From NCBI GenBank assembly GCA_021788495.1, contig JAJYKQ010000030.1:1-11603 (forward strand): a DNA stretch of 11,603 nt, written 5' to 3'. Position numbers and translations under genes: made by a program. Positions 6,309-11,603 of the stretch are shown piece by piece. Source of the DNA: a bacterium (lineage in GTDB: Bacteria; SZUA-79; Acidulodesulfobacterales; Acidulodesulfobacteraceae). A model generated the notes under the pieces. That model ran no database searches. It worked only from the letters and a program-made list of their open reading frames with translations, and had not been told where the DNA came from. How positions within the stretch are numbered: position 1 is the stretch's first letter; each line of letters starts with the position of its first letter.

Positions 6309-7316
6309 ATGTCTATTCCTTTTTCAAAAAATTTGATAGATATAGTAAAAAAATTTAACCAGGCCAGAATACTCGTCATAGGAGATATCATGGTCGATCA
6401 TTTTGTTTACGGAACCGTTAACAGGATATCTCCCGAAGCTCCTGTGCCGGTCGTTAACGTTAAGTCGGAAAAACTTATGCCGGGCGGAGCAGCCAACGTA
6501 GTCAGCAACGTGGCTAGACTCGGCGCAAAAGTTTATATAGCCGGAGTAGTAGGAGACGATTACAACGGCGATATGTTGAAAAAATTAATCGGCAATGTCG
6601 ACAGTTCATATATTTTAACTTTAAAAAATTTTCAAACGATTATTAAAACCAGAGTAATTGCCCACAATCAGCAGATCGTCAGGTTCGACAGGGAAGATAA
6701 CGGAAAATTCAATACTTCGGTTTACAAGCGGCTTCTTGAAGGAATTAAAAGCATTGCCGACGATATAGATGCGGTAATAATTTCGGATTACGGCAAAGGC
6801 TTAATAGAGAATTTTTTTTTCTCGTCCTTAGTAAGTTTTTTAAGGGAAAAGAATAAATTTATAGCTCTCGATCCGAAGGTTGAAAATTTCAAATTCTATA
6901 AAAATGTTTCGGTCTTAACCCCCAATTTAAACGAAACTTCAGGCGGTTCAGGCATTAAAATAAAAGACGAAAAAACGCTGGAGAAAGCGGGCAGGGCGGT
7001 TATGAAAAAAGTGAAGCCGGATTACCTGCTTATAACAAGGGGCGAATCCGGTATGTCGCTTTATTATAGCGACGGTAAGAATCCTTTGCATTTAAAAGCG
7101 AGGGCAAAAGAAGTTTACGACGTTACAGGTGCGGGAGATACCGTTATTTCAACTCTTGCAGTAGCAAAAAGCGTAGGAGCTTCAATTTCGGATGCTTGCT
7201 ATTTAGCCAACGCGGCGGCAAGCATAGCGGTTTCCCAGCTTGGAACATATGCGGTCGGCGTAAACGAATTAGAAGAATTGCTGATTTCGGATTTTCAACA
7301 AAAAAATATCGGATAA
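6309..7316 (+). CDS. rfaE1: D-glycero-beta-D-manno-heptose-7-phosphate kinase (RfaE1, HldE kinase domain)
   Basis: The 335-residue PfkB-family (ribokinase-fold) enzyme phosphorylates D-glycero-D-manno-heptose 7-phosphate at C1, an early step toward the ADP-heptose used by the GT9 enzymes. The start region ILVIGDIMVDHFVYGTVNRISPEAPVPVV is diagnostic of RfaE1/HldE. PGGAANV (residues 58-64) is the first PfkB motif, LTPNLNE the middle one, and DVTGAGDT holds the anion hole and catalytic Asp (D277). The length equals the kinase domain of E. coli HldE only. The C-terminal adenylyltransferase half is absent, so that activity must come from a separate rfaE2-type gene elsewhere. It starts 17 bp after the GT4 stop, with only a weak GGAT upstream. 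As the last gene of the glycan block it ties the block to heptose chemistry. Confidence 0.93.
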   Translation: MSIPFSKNLIDIVKKFNQARILVIGDIMVDHFVYGTVNRISPEAPVPVVNVKSEKLMPGGAANVVSNVARLGAKVYIAGVVGDDYNGDMLKKLIGNVDSSYILTLKNFQTIIKTRVIAHNQQIVRFDREDNGKFNTSVYKRLLEGIKSIADDIDAVIISDYGKGLIENFFFSSLVSFLREKNKFIALDPKVENFKFYKNVSVLTPNLNETSGGSGIKIKDEKTLEKAGRAVMKKVKPDYLLITRGESGMSLYYSDGKNPLHLKARAKEVYDVTGAGDTVISTLAVAKSVGASISDACYLANAAASIAVSQLGTYAVGVNELEELLISDFQQKNIG

Positions 7317-7381
7317 CATATAATAATAAACACATTAATAAATAATATTAATTAATTATAATATAATAAATTTTTATTTAT
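7317..7381 (+). promoter_or_regulatory. Probable promoter region for remA
   Basis: The 65-bp gap is almost wholly A/T. It holds two overlapping perfect TATAAT hexamers at 7357-7362 and 7362-7367. No convincing -35 box is seen; TTAATA at 7335-7340 is 16 bp upstream of the first. The second box would put transcription initiation only about 7-8 nt before the ATG at 7382, and there is no Shine-Dalgarno. In sequence this A/T-rich such matches can arise by chance. Confidence 0.35.
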
Positions 7382-7630
7382 ATGCAGAAACTTATAAACA
7401 TCGGATTTGGAAACGTAGTTTTGCAGAGCAGAGTCGTAGCGGTGGTTTCGCCGAGTTCTTCTCCGATGAAAAGGCTGAGAGAGTCGGCAAAGGACGGAAA
7501 TAACTTAGTTGACGCTACGGAGGGGAGAAAGACCAGATCGGTTATTATTACGGATTCAGGACACATAATACTTTCCGCACTGAATACTTCTACTATTATT
7601 GCAAGATTGGAAGAAAAAGAGCAAAAATAA
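7382..7630 (+). CDS. remA: RemA/DUF370 family regulatory protein
   Basis: The 82-residue protein matches RemA over its full length. It begins [22 protein letters not shown], followed by [30 protein letters not shown], the highly conserved core of this family. In Bacillus subtilis RemA is an oligomeric DNA-binding protein that activates biofilm-matrix operons and osmoprotection genes. Arg/Lys residues in the core (K29, R30, R50, K51, R53) fit a nucleic-acid-contacting surface. Here it stands just before gmk, an arrangement frequent in bacteria carrying DUF370, but the gene on its other side belongs to the LPS/glycan cluster. The family call is strong; what it regulates in this organism is inference. 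The gap to gmk (58 bp) contains a perfect palindrome that could be a binding site. Confidence 0.92.
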   Translation: MQKLINIGFGNVVLQSRVVAVVSPSSSPMKRLRESAKDGNNLVDATEGRKTRSVIITDSGHIILSALNTSTIIARLEEKEQK

Positions 7631-7666
7631 TAAATAATAAATAAGAATTAACAAAACAACGACGAC

Positions 7667-7683
7667 ATATTTTGTCAAAATAT
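7667..7683. repeat. Perfect 8-1-8 palindrome just upstream of gmk
   Basis: The arms ATATTTTG (7667-7674) and CAAAATAT (7676-7683) are exact reverse complements around a single T. It ends 5 bp before the proposed gmk start codon, where a ribosome site would normally be. A one-base centre makes it better suited to a dimeric protein site than to an RNA hairpin. There is no direct evidence of which protein would bind. Confidence 0.4.
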
Positions 7684-7688
7684 TAAAA

Positions 7689-8366
7689 ATGTTTAAAACG
7701 GATAAAGGTATGGATAATATCGATTTCAATAGCGAGGCGCTTCACGGAGACGGCAAGCCGAAAGGCATAATTTTTGCAGTGTCGGCTCCTTCCGGAACCG
7801 GAAAAACTACTTTATGCAATATGCTTTTGCAAGAATTTAAAGATATCAAGCCAAGCGTTTCGTTTACTACTAGACCAAAAAGAGAGGGCGAGATAGACGG
7901 CGTCAGCTATCATTTTATAACTGATGCCGAGTTCGACGGCATGATAGAATCGGATGAATTTATAGAATGGGCAAACGTCTTCGGCAAAAAATACGGTACG
8001 GCATACAAATCCGTTTTCAATCCGGATTCTTTGTTCGATATTTTATTAGAGATAGACGTTCAAGGAGTGGAAAAGATAAAAAAAATATATAAGAATAAAA
8101 AAAACGCAGACTTAAATAACAGCGCTTTGATTACTATATTTATTACTCCTCCTTCTTACGAAGGGCTTAAAGAAAGATTGGAGAAAAGAGGCGGATTGAG
8201 CGATAGCGAACTAAGAAACAGGTTAAATACGGCTTATAAGGAGATTAAACAAGGCGAATTTTACGATTACATCATAACCAACGACGATTTAAATTATGCT
8301 TATATTAAATTAAAATCTATCATAATCGCCGAGAGATGCAAAAATTCGAATAAATTTAAACCTTAA
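7689..8366 (+). CDS. gmk: Guanylate kinase
   Basis: The 225-residue cytoplasmic enzyme converts GMP to GDP with ATP and so feeds GTP and (p)ppGpp synthesis. The P-loop APSGTGKTT lies at residues 33-41. The GMP-binding region follows: SFTTRPKREGEIDGVSYHFI, with the conserved TTR-x-x-R and the D-G-x-x-Y-x-F pattern, then EFIEWANVFGKKYGT and LLEIDVQG. About 26 residues precede the usual N-terminus, and residues 1-25 are not conserved in the family. The ATG at 7710 (residue 8) is an alternative start; neither has a well-spaced Shine-Dalgarno. An insert around residues 129-146 (Lys/Asn-rich) precedes TIFITPPS. It lies between remA and rpoZ, part of the classical gmk-rpoZ-spoT arrangement that places GDP supply beside alarmone metabolism. 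Confidence 0.96.
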   Translation: MFKTDKGMDNIDFNSEALHGDGKPKGIIFAVSAPSGTGKTTLCNMLLQEFKDIKPSVSFTTRPKREGEIDGVSYHFITDAEFDGMIESDEFIEWANVFGKKYGTAYKSVFNPDSLFDILLEIDVQGVEKIKKIYKNKKNADLNNSALITIFITPPSYEGLKERLEKRGGLSDSELRNRLNTAYKEIKQGEFYDYIITNDDLNYAYIKLKSIIIAERCKNSNKFKP

Positions 8367-8378
8367 ATATTAAAACAA

Positions 8379-8387
8379 TGATATAAT
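8379..8387 (+). promoter_or_regulatory. Extended -10 promoter for rpoZ-spoT
   Basis: The bases read TG-A-TATAAT, a perfect extended -10 element (TGNTATAAT). The -35 region is not recognisable, which extended -10 promoters tolerate. The predicted start, about 7 nt downstream (around 8394), would give rpoZ a leader of about 90 nt. Position in the gap after gmk, followed by two hairpins, supports a real promoter. Confidence 0.5.
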
Positions 8388-8398
8388 AAATACATAAG

Positions 8399-8497
8399 AT
8401 GTCTGAATCTAATTCAGGTATTAACGCAAATAAACGTTATGAAAAAATTAAAACAGTAAAAAATCGTGAAGCGGAGGAGTTTAAATGGCAAGAGTAA
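8399..8497 (+). CDS. Possible 32-codon leader ORF overlapping the rpoZ start
   Basis: The ORF begins with an ATG 11 nt after the extended -10 box. It encodes a very polar, Lys/Glu/Asn-rich 32-residue peptide beginning [15 protein letters not shown] and ending FKWQE. Its stop codon (8495-8497) lies inside rpoZ, so the two overlap by 13 bp in different frames. Its frame crosses the strong rpoZ Shine-Dalgarno, so translating it could control ribosome access to rpoZ. I do not recognise the peptide. In A/T-rich DNA a 32-codon ORF can occur by chance; what speaks for it is its position right at the predicted mRNA 5' end and its overlap. Confidence 0.25.
   Translation: MSESNSGINANKRYEKIKTVKNREAEEFKWQE
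8403..8439 (+). promoter_or_regulatory. Two tandem hairpins in the rpoZ leader
   Basis: The first hairpin pairs CTGAAT (8403-8408) with ATTCAG (8412-8417) around a 3-nt loop; G-U pairs on either side would lengthen it to 8 bp. The second pairs TAACG (8422-8426) with CGTTA (8435-8439) around 8 nt. They sit 46-82 nt upstream of rpoZ, close to the predicted mRNA 5' end. They may protect the transcript or control translation; no known riboswitch class is recognised. Confidence 0.35.
8473..8477 (+). promoter_or_regulatory. Strong Shine-Dalgarno of rpoZ
   Basis: GGAGG, extended as GGAGGAG, lies 7 nt before the rpoZ ATG and fixes that start. It is one of only two canonical ribosome sites in this window; most other genes show none. 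Confidence 0.8.
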
Positions 8498-8676
8498 CTA
8501 TCGAAGATTGTTTAATAAATGTTGAAAATAGGTTTGCGCTTGTAATAATAGCGGCAAAAAGGTCGAGACAGCTTATGGAAGGATCCAGCCCGAAAGTCGT
8601 TTCGAAAAACAAGCCTATTGTCGTAGCGTTAAGAGAAATAGCACAGGGATACGTAGGCGTTAAACAACAGAAGTAA
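8485..8676 (+). CDS. rpoZ: DNA-directed RNA polymerase omega subunit
   Basis: The 63-residue protein is the small omega subunit, which helps assemble the beta' subunit and in proteobacteria forms part of a ppGpp-binding site. It starts [30 protein letters not shown], matching the conserved MARVTVEDC...NRFxLVxxAxxRARQL signature. The centre, residues 44-54, reads [11 protein letters not shown], equivalent to the K-x-x-V-x-A-L-R-E-I element. It is shorter than E. coli omega (91 residues) because it lacks the variable C-terminal tail, as in many other bacteria. Its strong Shine-Dalgarno fixes the start. The stop lies 12 bp before the spoT ATG, so the two are probably co-transcribed from the extended -10 promoter upstream. 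Confidence 0.95.
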   Translation: MARVTIEDCLINVENRFALVIIAAKRSRQLMEGSSPKVVSKNKPIVVALREIAQGYVGVKQQK

Positions 8677-8688
8677 AAAATCACTTTT

Positions 8689-10956
8689 ATGAGCATTGCA
8701 AACGAAAATCTTGTTACGGTTAACCCCTCAGTAGATTTTAGCGCCTTAAACAATATCATAGAGCTTTTTAGAAATAATATAAATACGCTCGACGATATAA
8801 ATATAGAAGATATCCATACCGAAAAGTTTAAACTGCTTAAAAAGGCATATTCTTTTTCCAAAAAGATGCACTCCGGACAGAAAAGAGTTTCCGGAGAGCC
8901 TTATCTTACCCATCCCATAGAAGTTGCGGCTATCGTCGCAGGATTGAGAATGGATTGCGCTTCGGTAGTATCCGCCCTTCTTCACGATACCGTAGAAGAT
9001 ACTTTAACTACTACTGAAGATATAAAGTCCGAATTCGGCGAAGAAGTGTCTTTTATAGTAGACGGACTTACCAAATTAGGCAAGCTCAATTTTAAAACAT
9101 CCGAAGAGCTTGAAGCCGAAAATATCAGAAAAATGATAGTAGCAATGGCTAAGGATATAAGGGTTATAATCATAAAATTAGCCGACAGACTGCACAATTT
9201 ACGGACTTTAGAAGTTCTTCCTAGAGAAAAACAGATTAAAATAGCGCAGGAAACTTTAGATATTTATGCGCCTTTAGCTAACAGGCTCGGAATATTTTTT
9301 ATAAAGAGCGAATTGGAAGACCTTTCCCTTAAATACCTAAATCCGCAGGCATATAAAGATTTATCTTTTAAAATAAACAAAAAAAAGACGGAAAGAGAGA
9401 AATATATTGAAAAAGTTACGGATATTCTCAAGGAACATCTAGAAAAACACAATTTAAAGGCGGAAATATACGGCAGGCCGAAGCATTTTTATAGCATTTA
9501 TAAAAAGATGATAGAACAGCACGTAAGTTTTGAAGATATTTACGATTTGCTGGCGCTCAGAATAATAGTCGACAACGAAACAGAATGTTACGAATCGTTA
9601 GGAATAGTTCATTCTATCTGGAAGCCTATTTCCGGAAGAATTAAGGATTATATCGCCATGCCTAAAGCAAATATGTATCGTTCTTTACACACTACGGTCA
9701 TAGGACCCGAAGGTATGAGGGTGGAAATTCAGATCAGAACTAAAGAGATGCACTTTATCGATGAGTTCGGCATAGCGGCGCACTGGAAATACAAAGAAAA
9801 CATAAAAGAATCCGATAAAGAAGACCTTGAACAGTTTAACTGGTTAAGGCAGTTAGTCGAATATCAGAGGGATTTAGACGATCCGCACGAGTTCTTAGAC
9901 AGCGTAAAAATAGATCTATTTCAGGAAGAGGTTTATGTTTTTACGCCGAAGGGGAAAGTGATAGCCCTGCCTAAAGACTCGACGCCTGTCGATTTTGCCT
10001 ATTACATACATACCGAGGTCGGCGATAAAACTACAGGAGCCATAGTAAACGGCGTTATGGTGCCGCTGAAGTATAAGTTGGCAAACGGCGATATAGTAGA
10101 AATTTTAACTAAAGAAGGACATCATCCTTCGAGCGATTGGTTGAGATATGCAAAGTCTTCGAAGGCTATATCTAAAATAAGAAATTATGTCAGGCAGGAG
10201 GAAAGGGAATTAAGCATTACCGCCGGCAGGGATAATTTAGAGAAGGAATTTAAAAAATTAGATGTTAGATCTTTAGATTTTAAAACAATAATAGCATCTT
10301 CTTTGCAGAAACTTTCGTTAAAAACGGAAGAAGAGCTGTTTGCCGCCATAGGTTACGGCAAATATACCCCCCAGTATATATTTTCTTTAGTCCTGCCTAA
10401 TTATAAAAAGACCGACAAACTGTCTTTAATTACAAAAACCACTGGAAACGTAATAAATAAAATTATTCAGAAAATTAAGCAGAGTCCTGCAAAAAACGAC
10501 GCAGTAGTGTCTTCACTAGGAGACGGACTTCTTTATAAGATTGCAGGATGCTGCCGTCCTATACCAGGGGACGATATAGTAGGATTTATTTCGAGAGGCA
10601 GGGGGGTCATAGTTCATAAATCTGATTGCAGAAATGTAATAGGGGCGGACAAAAGCAGATTTATAAACGTTAGCTGGAAAGAAACTTCTCAAAATAAATC
10701 AAATTTATCTAAAGCGGAATTATTCGAAACAAAAATAAGAATTATAACCGACGACAAAAAGGGTGTTTTAGCCGACATTGCGTCTTTAATATCCGTTAAA
10801 GGCGCCAATATATCGAAAGCGCAGGTTAGAACTTTAAACGACGGAAGGGCGGTTCATTTATTCGATATCGAAGTAAGGGACAACAAACAGGCAGAATCTA
10901 TAGTGGACGGAATCAAGCCTATTAAAGGCGTAATAAAAGTAAACAGGGTCGTATAG
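8689..10956 (+). CDS. spoT: Bifunctional (p)ppGpp synthetase/hydrolase, Rel/SpoT family
   Basis: The 755-residue cytoplasmic long RSH enzyme makes (p)ppGpp from GTP or GDP plus ATP and also degrades it to pyrophosphate and GTP or GDP. The hydrolase HD domain (about residues 50-205) is intact: HPIEVAAI, H99-D100 in LLHDTVEDT, and LADRLHNLRTL at 164-174. The synthetase domain (about 240-360) has GRPKHFYSIYKKM, FEDIYDLLALRI, R317-I-K-D320 followed by YIAMPKANMYRSLHTTV, and FGIAAHWKYK. R-x-K-D, in place of the E-x-D-D of synthesis-only RelA, marks a bifunctional enzyme. The TGS domain starts near residue 413 (VYVFTPKG). A helical region, a zinc-finger-like segment with C621-C622 in AGCCRPIPGD, and a C-terminal ACT domain (about 680-755) follow. 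No Shine-Dalgarno precedes the ATG, so translation probably depends on coupling to rpoZ, 12 bp away. Confidence 0.96.
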   Translation: MSIANENLVTVNPSVDFSALNNIIELFRNNINTLDDINIEDIHTEKFKLLKKAYSFSKKMHSGQKRVSGEPYLTHPIEVAAIVAGLRMDCASVVSALLHDTVEDTLTTTEDIKSEFGEEVSFIVDGLTKLGKLNFKTSEELEAENIRKMIVAMAKDIRVIIIKLADRLHNLRTLEVLPREKQIKIAQETLDIYAPLANRLGIFFIKSELEDLSLKYLNPQAYKDLSFKINKKKTEREKYIEKVTDILKEHLEKHNLKAEIYGRPKHFYSIYKKMIEQHVSFEDIYDLLALRIIVDNETECYESLGIVHSIWKPISGRIKDYIAMPKANMYRSLHTTVIGPEGMRVEIQIRTKEMHFIDEFGIAAHWKYKENIKESDKEDLEQFNWLRQLVEYQRDLDDPHEFLDSVKIDLFQEEVYVFTPKGKVIALPKDSTPVDFAYYIHTEVGDKTTGAIVNGVMVPLKYKLANGDIVEILTKEGHHPSSDWLRYAKSSKAISKIRNYVRQEERELSITAGRDNLEKEFKKLDVRSLDFKTIIASSLQKLSLKTEEELFAAIGYGKYTPQYIFSLVLPNYKKTDKLSLITKTTGNVINKIIQKIKQSPAKNDAVVSSLGDGLLYKIAGCCRPIPGDDIVGFISRGRGVIVHKSDCRNVIGADKSRFINVSWKETSQNKSNLSKAELFETKIRIITDDKKGVLADIASLISVKGANISKAQVRTLNDGRAVHLFDIEVRDNKQAESIVDGIKPIKGVIKVNRVV

Positions 10957-10972
10957 AGCAGCACATTTAAAA

Positions 10973-10990
10973 ATTAAAAGGCGTTTTAAT
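10973..10990 (+). terminator. Weak A/T hairpin after spoT
   Basis: The arms ATTAAAA (10973-10979) and TTTTAAT (10984-10990) are perfect around a GGCG loop. The hairpin lies 16 bp after the spoT stop. The stem has no G-C pair, and no T-run follows, so it is a poor intrinsic terminator; the T-rich arm itself may act as the release tract. Confidence 0.25.
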
Positions 10991-11019
10991 ATATAGAAAA
11001 CGGAAAAATATCATTAAGA

Positions 11020-11038
11020 TTAATTAAGCCTTAATTAA
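11020..11038. repeat. 9-1-9 A/T palindrome between convergent genes
   Basis: TTAATTAAG and CTTAATTAA are exact reverse complements around one C. The site is symmetrical, so it could serve both strands, either as a termination aid between spoT and the convergent DUF2892 gene or as a protein-binding site. In RNA it would fold as an 8-bp stem with a GCC loop. Confidence 0.35.
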
Positions 11039-11051
11039 ATTAAATAATAAT

Positions 11052-11112
11052 ACGGCAGGAGTTAAAACCTCCGAAAGAAAATTCGGTCAGATTAAAAATA
11101 TCCTCCCGCCGT
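11052..11112 (-). ncRNA. Nested hairpin element downstream of the DUF2892 gene (3' UTR structure or terminator)
   Basis: The outer arms 11052-11061 and 11103-11112 are complementary over 10 positions. Read on the minus strand, nine are Watson-Crick pairs and one is a G-U wobble; on the plus strand that position is an A-C mismatch. This argues that the functional RNA is the minus strand, immediately after the DUF2892 stop. Inside lies a perfect 5-bp hairpin (11071-11075 with 11082-11086, 6-nt loop). A GGAG/CTCC pairing between 11058-11061 and 11069-11072 would compete with the outer stem, allowing two alternative folds. On the minus strand only a broken T-rich stretch follows. It may be a terminator or a small structured RNA; no known family is recognised. 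Confidence 0.4.
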
Positions 11113-11131
11113 TATCGAAATATTGTTTATT

Positions 11132-11344
11132 TTACTTTTGACAAGTTTTGCATGTGTTGATTCCAAGCAGGGTATATAATGCGCAAAAGCCCGTTATTCC
11201 TGTAATCAGAGCTACCAATCCTACTATGATGAGTATAATTCCTAAAACTTCCGCAGACTTTAGGGCTAATATGCCGACGACCGCTAAAACGATACCTATA
11301 ATAATTCTTATTACTCTGTCGGTGCCGCCTTCGTTTGTTTTCAT
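11132..11344 (-). CDS. DUF2892 family small inner-membrane protein
   Basis: The 70-residue membrane protein matches the DUF2892 family. It starts MKTNEGGTDRVIRIIIGIVL, with the typical N-x-G-x-x-D-R-x-x-R motif, and is followed by two hydrophobic helices (about residues 11-27 and 33-52). It ends with TGFCALYTLLGINTCKTC, the conserved T-G-x-C-x-L-Y-x-x-L-G-I-x-T-C motif. Three cysteines lie close to the membrane face. The family occurs alone or fused to rhodanese domains (YgaP type); its function is largely unknown, with sulfur transfer or metal stress as speculation. An AGGAGG at 11352-11357 lies 7 nt from the ATG at 11344 but only 1 nt from the in-frame ATG at 11350, so 11344 is the correct start. 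It is transcribed toward spoT and appears to be a single-gene unit. Confidence 0.85.
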   Translation of the reverse strand: MKTNEGGTDRVIRIIIGIVLAVVGILALKSAEVLGIILIIVGLVALITGITGFCALYTLLGINTCKTCQK

Positions 11345-11406
11345 TCCCATACCTCCTTACTTATTAATGTTACATAAAATTAAGTTAATTTAAAAATTAA
11401 AATATG

Positions 11407-11435
11407 AATATATAAATAATCATATCTATTGTCTA
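11407..11435 (-). promoter_or_regulatory. Probable sigma70-type promoter of the DUF2892 gene
   Basis: On the minus strand TAGACA (11430-11435) and TATATT (11407-11412) are separated by 17 bp. Each differs from consensus at one position. Initiation near 11400 would give a leader of about 55 nt with the strong Shine-Dalgarno near its end. An 8-bp inverted repeat, TGTAACAT at 11437-11444 and ATGTTACA at 11367-11374, brackets the promoter. Confidence 0.4.
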
Positions 11436-11463
11436 TTGTAACATATTTTTTAAAAAAAGCAAT

Positions 11464-11505
11464 GATATATATGCATGATGATATATATGCATGATATATA
11501 TGCAT
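11464..11505. repeat. Three copies of a 13-bp A/T-rich repeat
   Basis: GATATATATGCAT occurs exactly at 11464-11476, 11480-11492 and 11493-11505. A GAT separates the first two, and the last two abut. Each unit ends in the self-complementary ATGCAT. It lies upstream of the DUF2892 promoter. It resembles a short slippage-prone tandem array, or a cluster of binding sites. Confidence 0.65.
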
Positions 11506-11580
11506 CTTCGTAATTCCTAAATTGAAATTTAATCCGAATTGTTTTAACATATTTATTATCCCCCTTATTTATTTTGTTTT

Positions 11581-11595
11581 TCACCTGTTGGGTGA
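11581..11595. repeat. Short inverted repeat at the right edge
   Basis: TCACC and GGTGA pair around a 5-nt TGTTG loop. T-rich bases flank it on the plus strand. It is cut off from its context by the window edge. It may be a weak terminator for a gene to the right, or an operator. Confidence 0.25.
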
Positions 11596-11603
11596 TTTAA
11601 TTA

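Noticed and set aside
8481..9452. Minus-strand frames opposite rpoZ and spoT
   Set aside because: Antisense to strongly conserved genes; composition is explained by the codon bias of the real genes.
11345..11350. ATG at 11350 as the DUF2892 start
   Set aside because: It lies 1 nt from the AGGAGG; the next in-frame ATG has ideal 7-nt spacing and begins the conserved region.
11148..11393. Plus-strand 81-codon frame opposite DUF2892
   Set aside because: It is the antisense shadow of a recognisable membrane protein family with a perfect ribosome site.
11464..11505. CRISPR array
   Set aside because: Repeats are 13 bp, with a 3-bp separator or none, so there are no spacers, and no cas genes are near.
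1..11603. tRNA, rRNA, insertion sequence, toxin-antitoxin or phage-defence genes
   Set aside because: No cloverleaf, rRNA motif, transposase, terminal repeats with target duplication, or paired toxin-antitoxin genes could be seen on either strand.

Overview
The window is AT-rich DNA from a Gram-negative bacterium. Lys is mostly AAA, Ile is often ATA, and the intergenic gaps are nearly pure A/T. ADP-heptose-type glycosyltransferases and a heptose-7-phosphate kinase indicate a lipopolysaccharide outer membrane. A RemA (DUF370) gene beside gmk-rpoZ-spoT is common in Firmicutes and also occurs in deltaproteobacteria-like lineages. The combination fits a low-GC deltaproteobacterial or related candidate lineage. 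This assignment is an inference from gene content, not a sequence match.

Layout. (1) Bases 1-985, minus strand: an ALG5/DPM1-like family 2 glycosyltransferase, then the start of a DNA-3-methyladenine glycosylase cut by the window edge. (2) Bases 986-1098: a divergent A/T-rich promoter region. (3) Bases 1099-7316, plus strand: a surface-glycan/LPS-core cluster holding a polysaccharide deacetylase, two family 9 (heptosyltransferase-like) enzymes that overlap each other, a GT2-like glycosyltransferase, a GT4 glycosyltransferase, and RfaE1 heptose kinase. (4) Bases 7382-10956, plus strand: a regulatory and housekeeping block, remA, gmk, rpoZ and a bifunctional Rel/SpoT, in the classical gmk-rpoZ-spoT order. 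(5) Bases 10957-11603: a short region with several inverted repeats, a minus-strand DUF2892 membrane protein, and an A/T-rich upstream zone with a 13-bp sequence present three times.

How the genes fit together: the kinase makes the activated-heptose precursor, the GT9, GT2 and GT4 enzymes build a heptose-containing core or surface glycan, and the deacetylase probably edits an N-acetylated sugar. The next block makes GDP (Gmk), supplies RNA polymerase omega (a ppGpp-responsive subunit in proteobacteria), and makes and breaks (p)ppGpp (Rel). RemA, a known activator of extracellular-matrix genes in Bacillus, lies exactly between the glycan block and the ppGpp block.

I see no mobile element, CRISPR array, tRNA or rRNA, and no clearly new multi-gene system. 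The observations most worth checking are non-coding: two perfect TATAAT boxes exactly 17 nt from an ATG, suggesting near-leaderless transcripts; a structured rpoZ leader containing a 32-codon ORF that overlaps rpoZ; a GC-rich 29-bp palindrome inside the glycan cluster; and a nested hairpin next to the DUF2892 gene whose pairing favours the minus-strand RNA.
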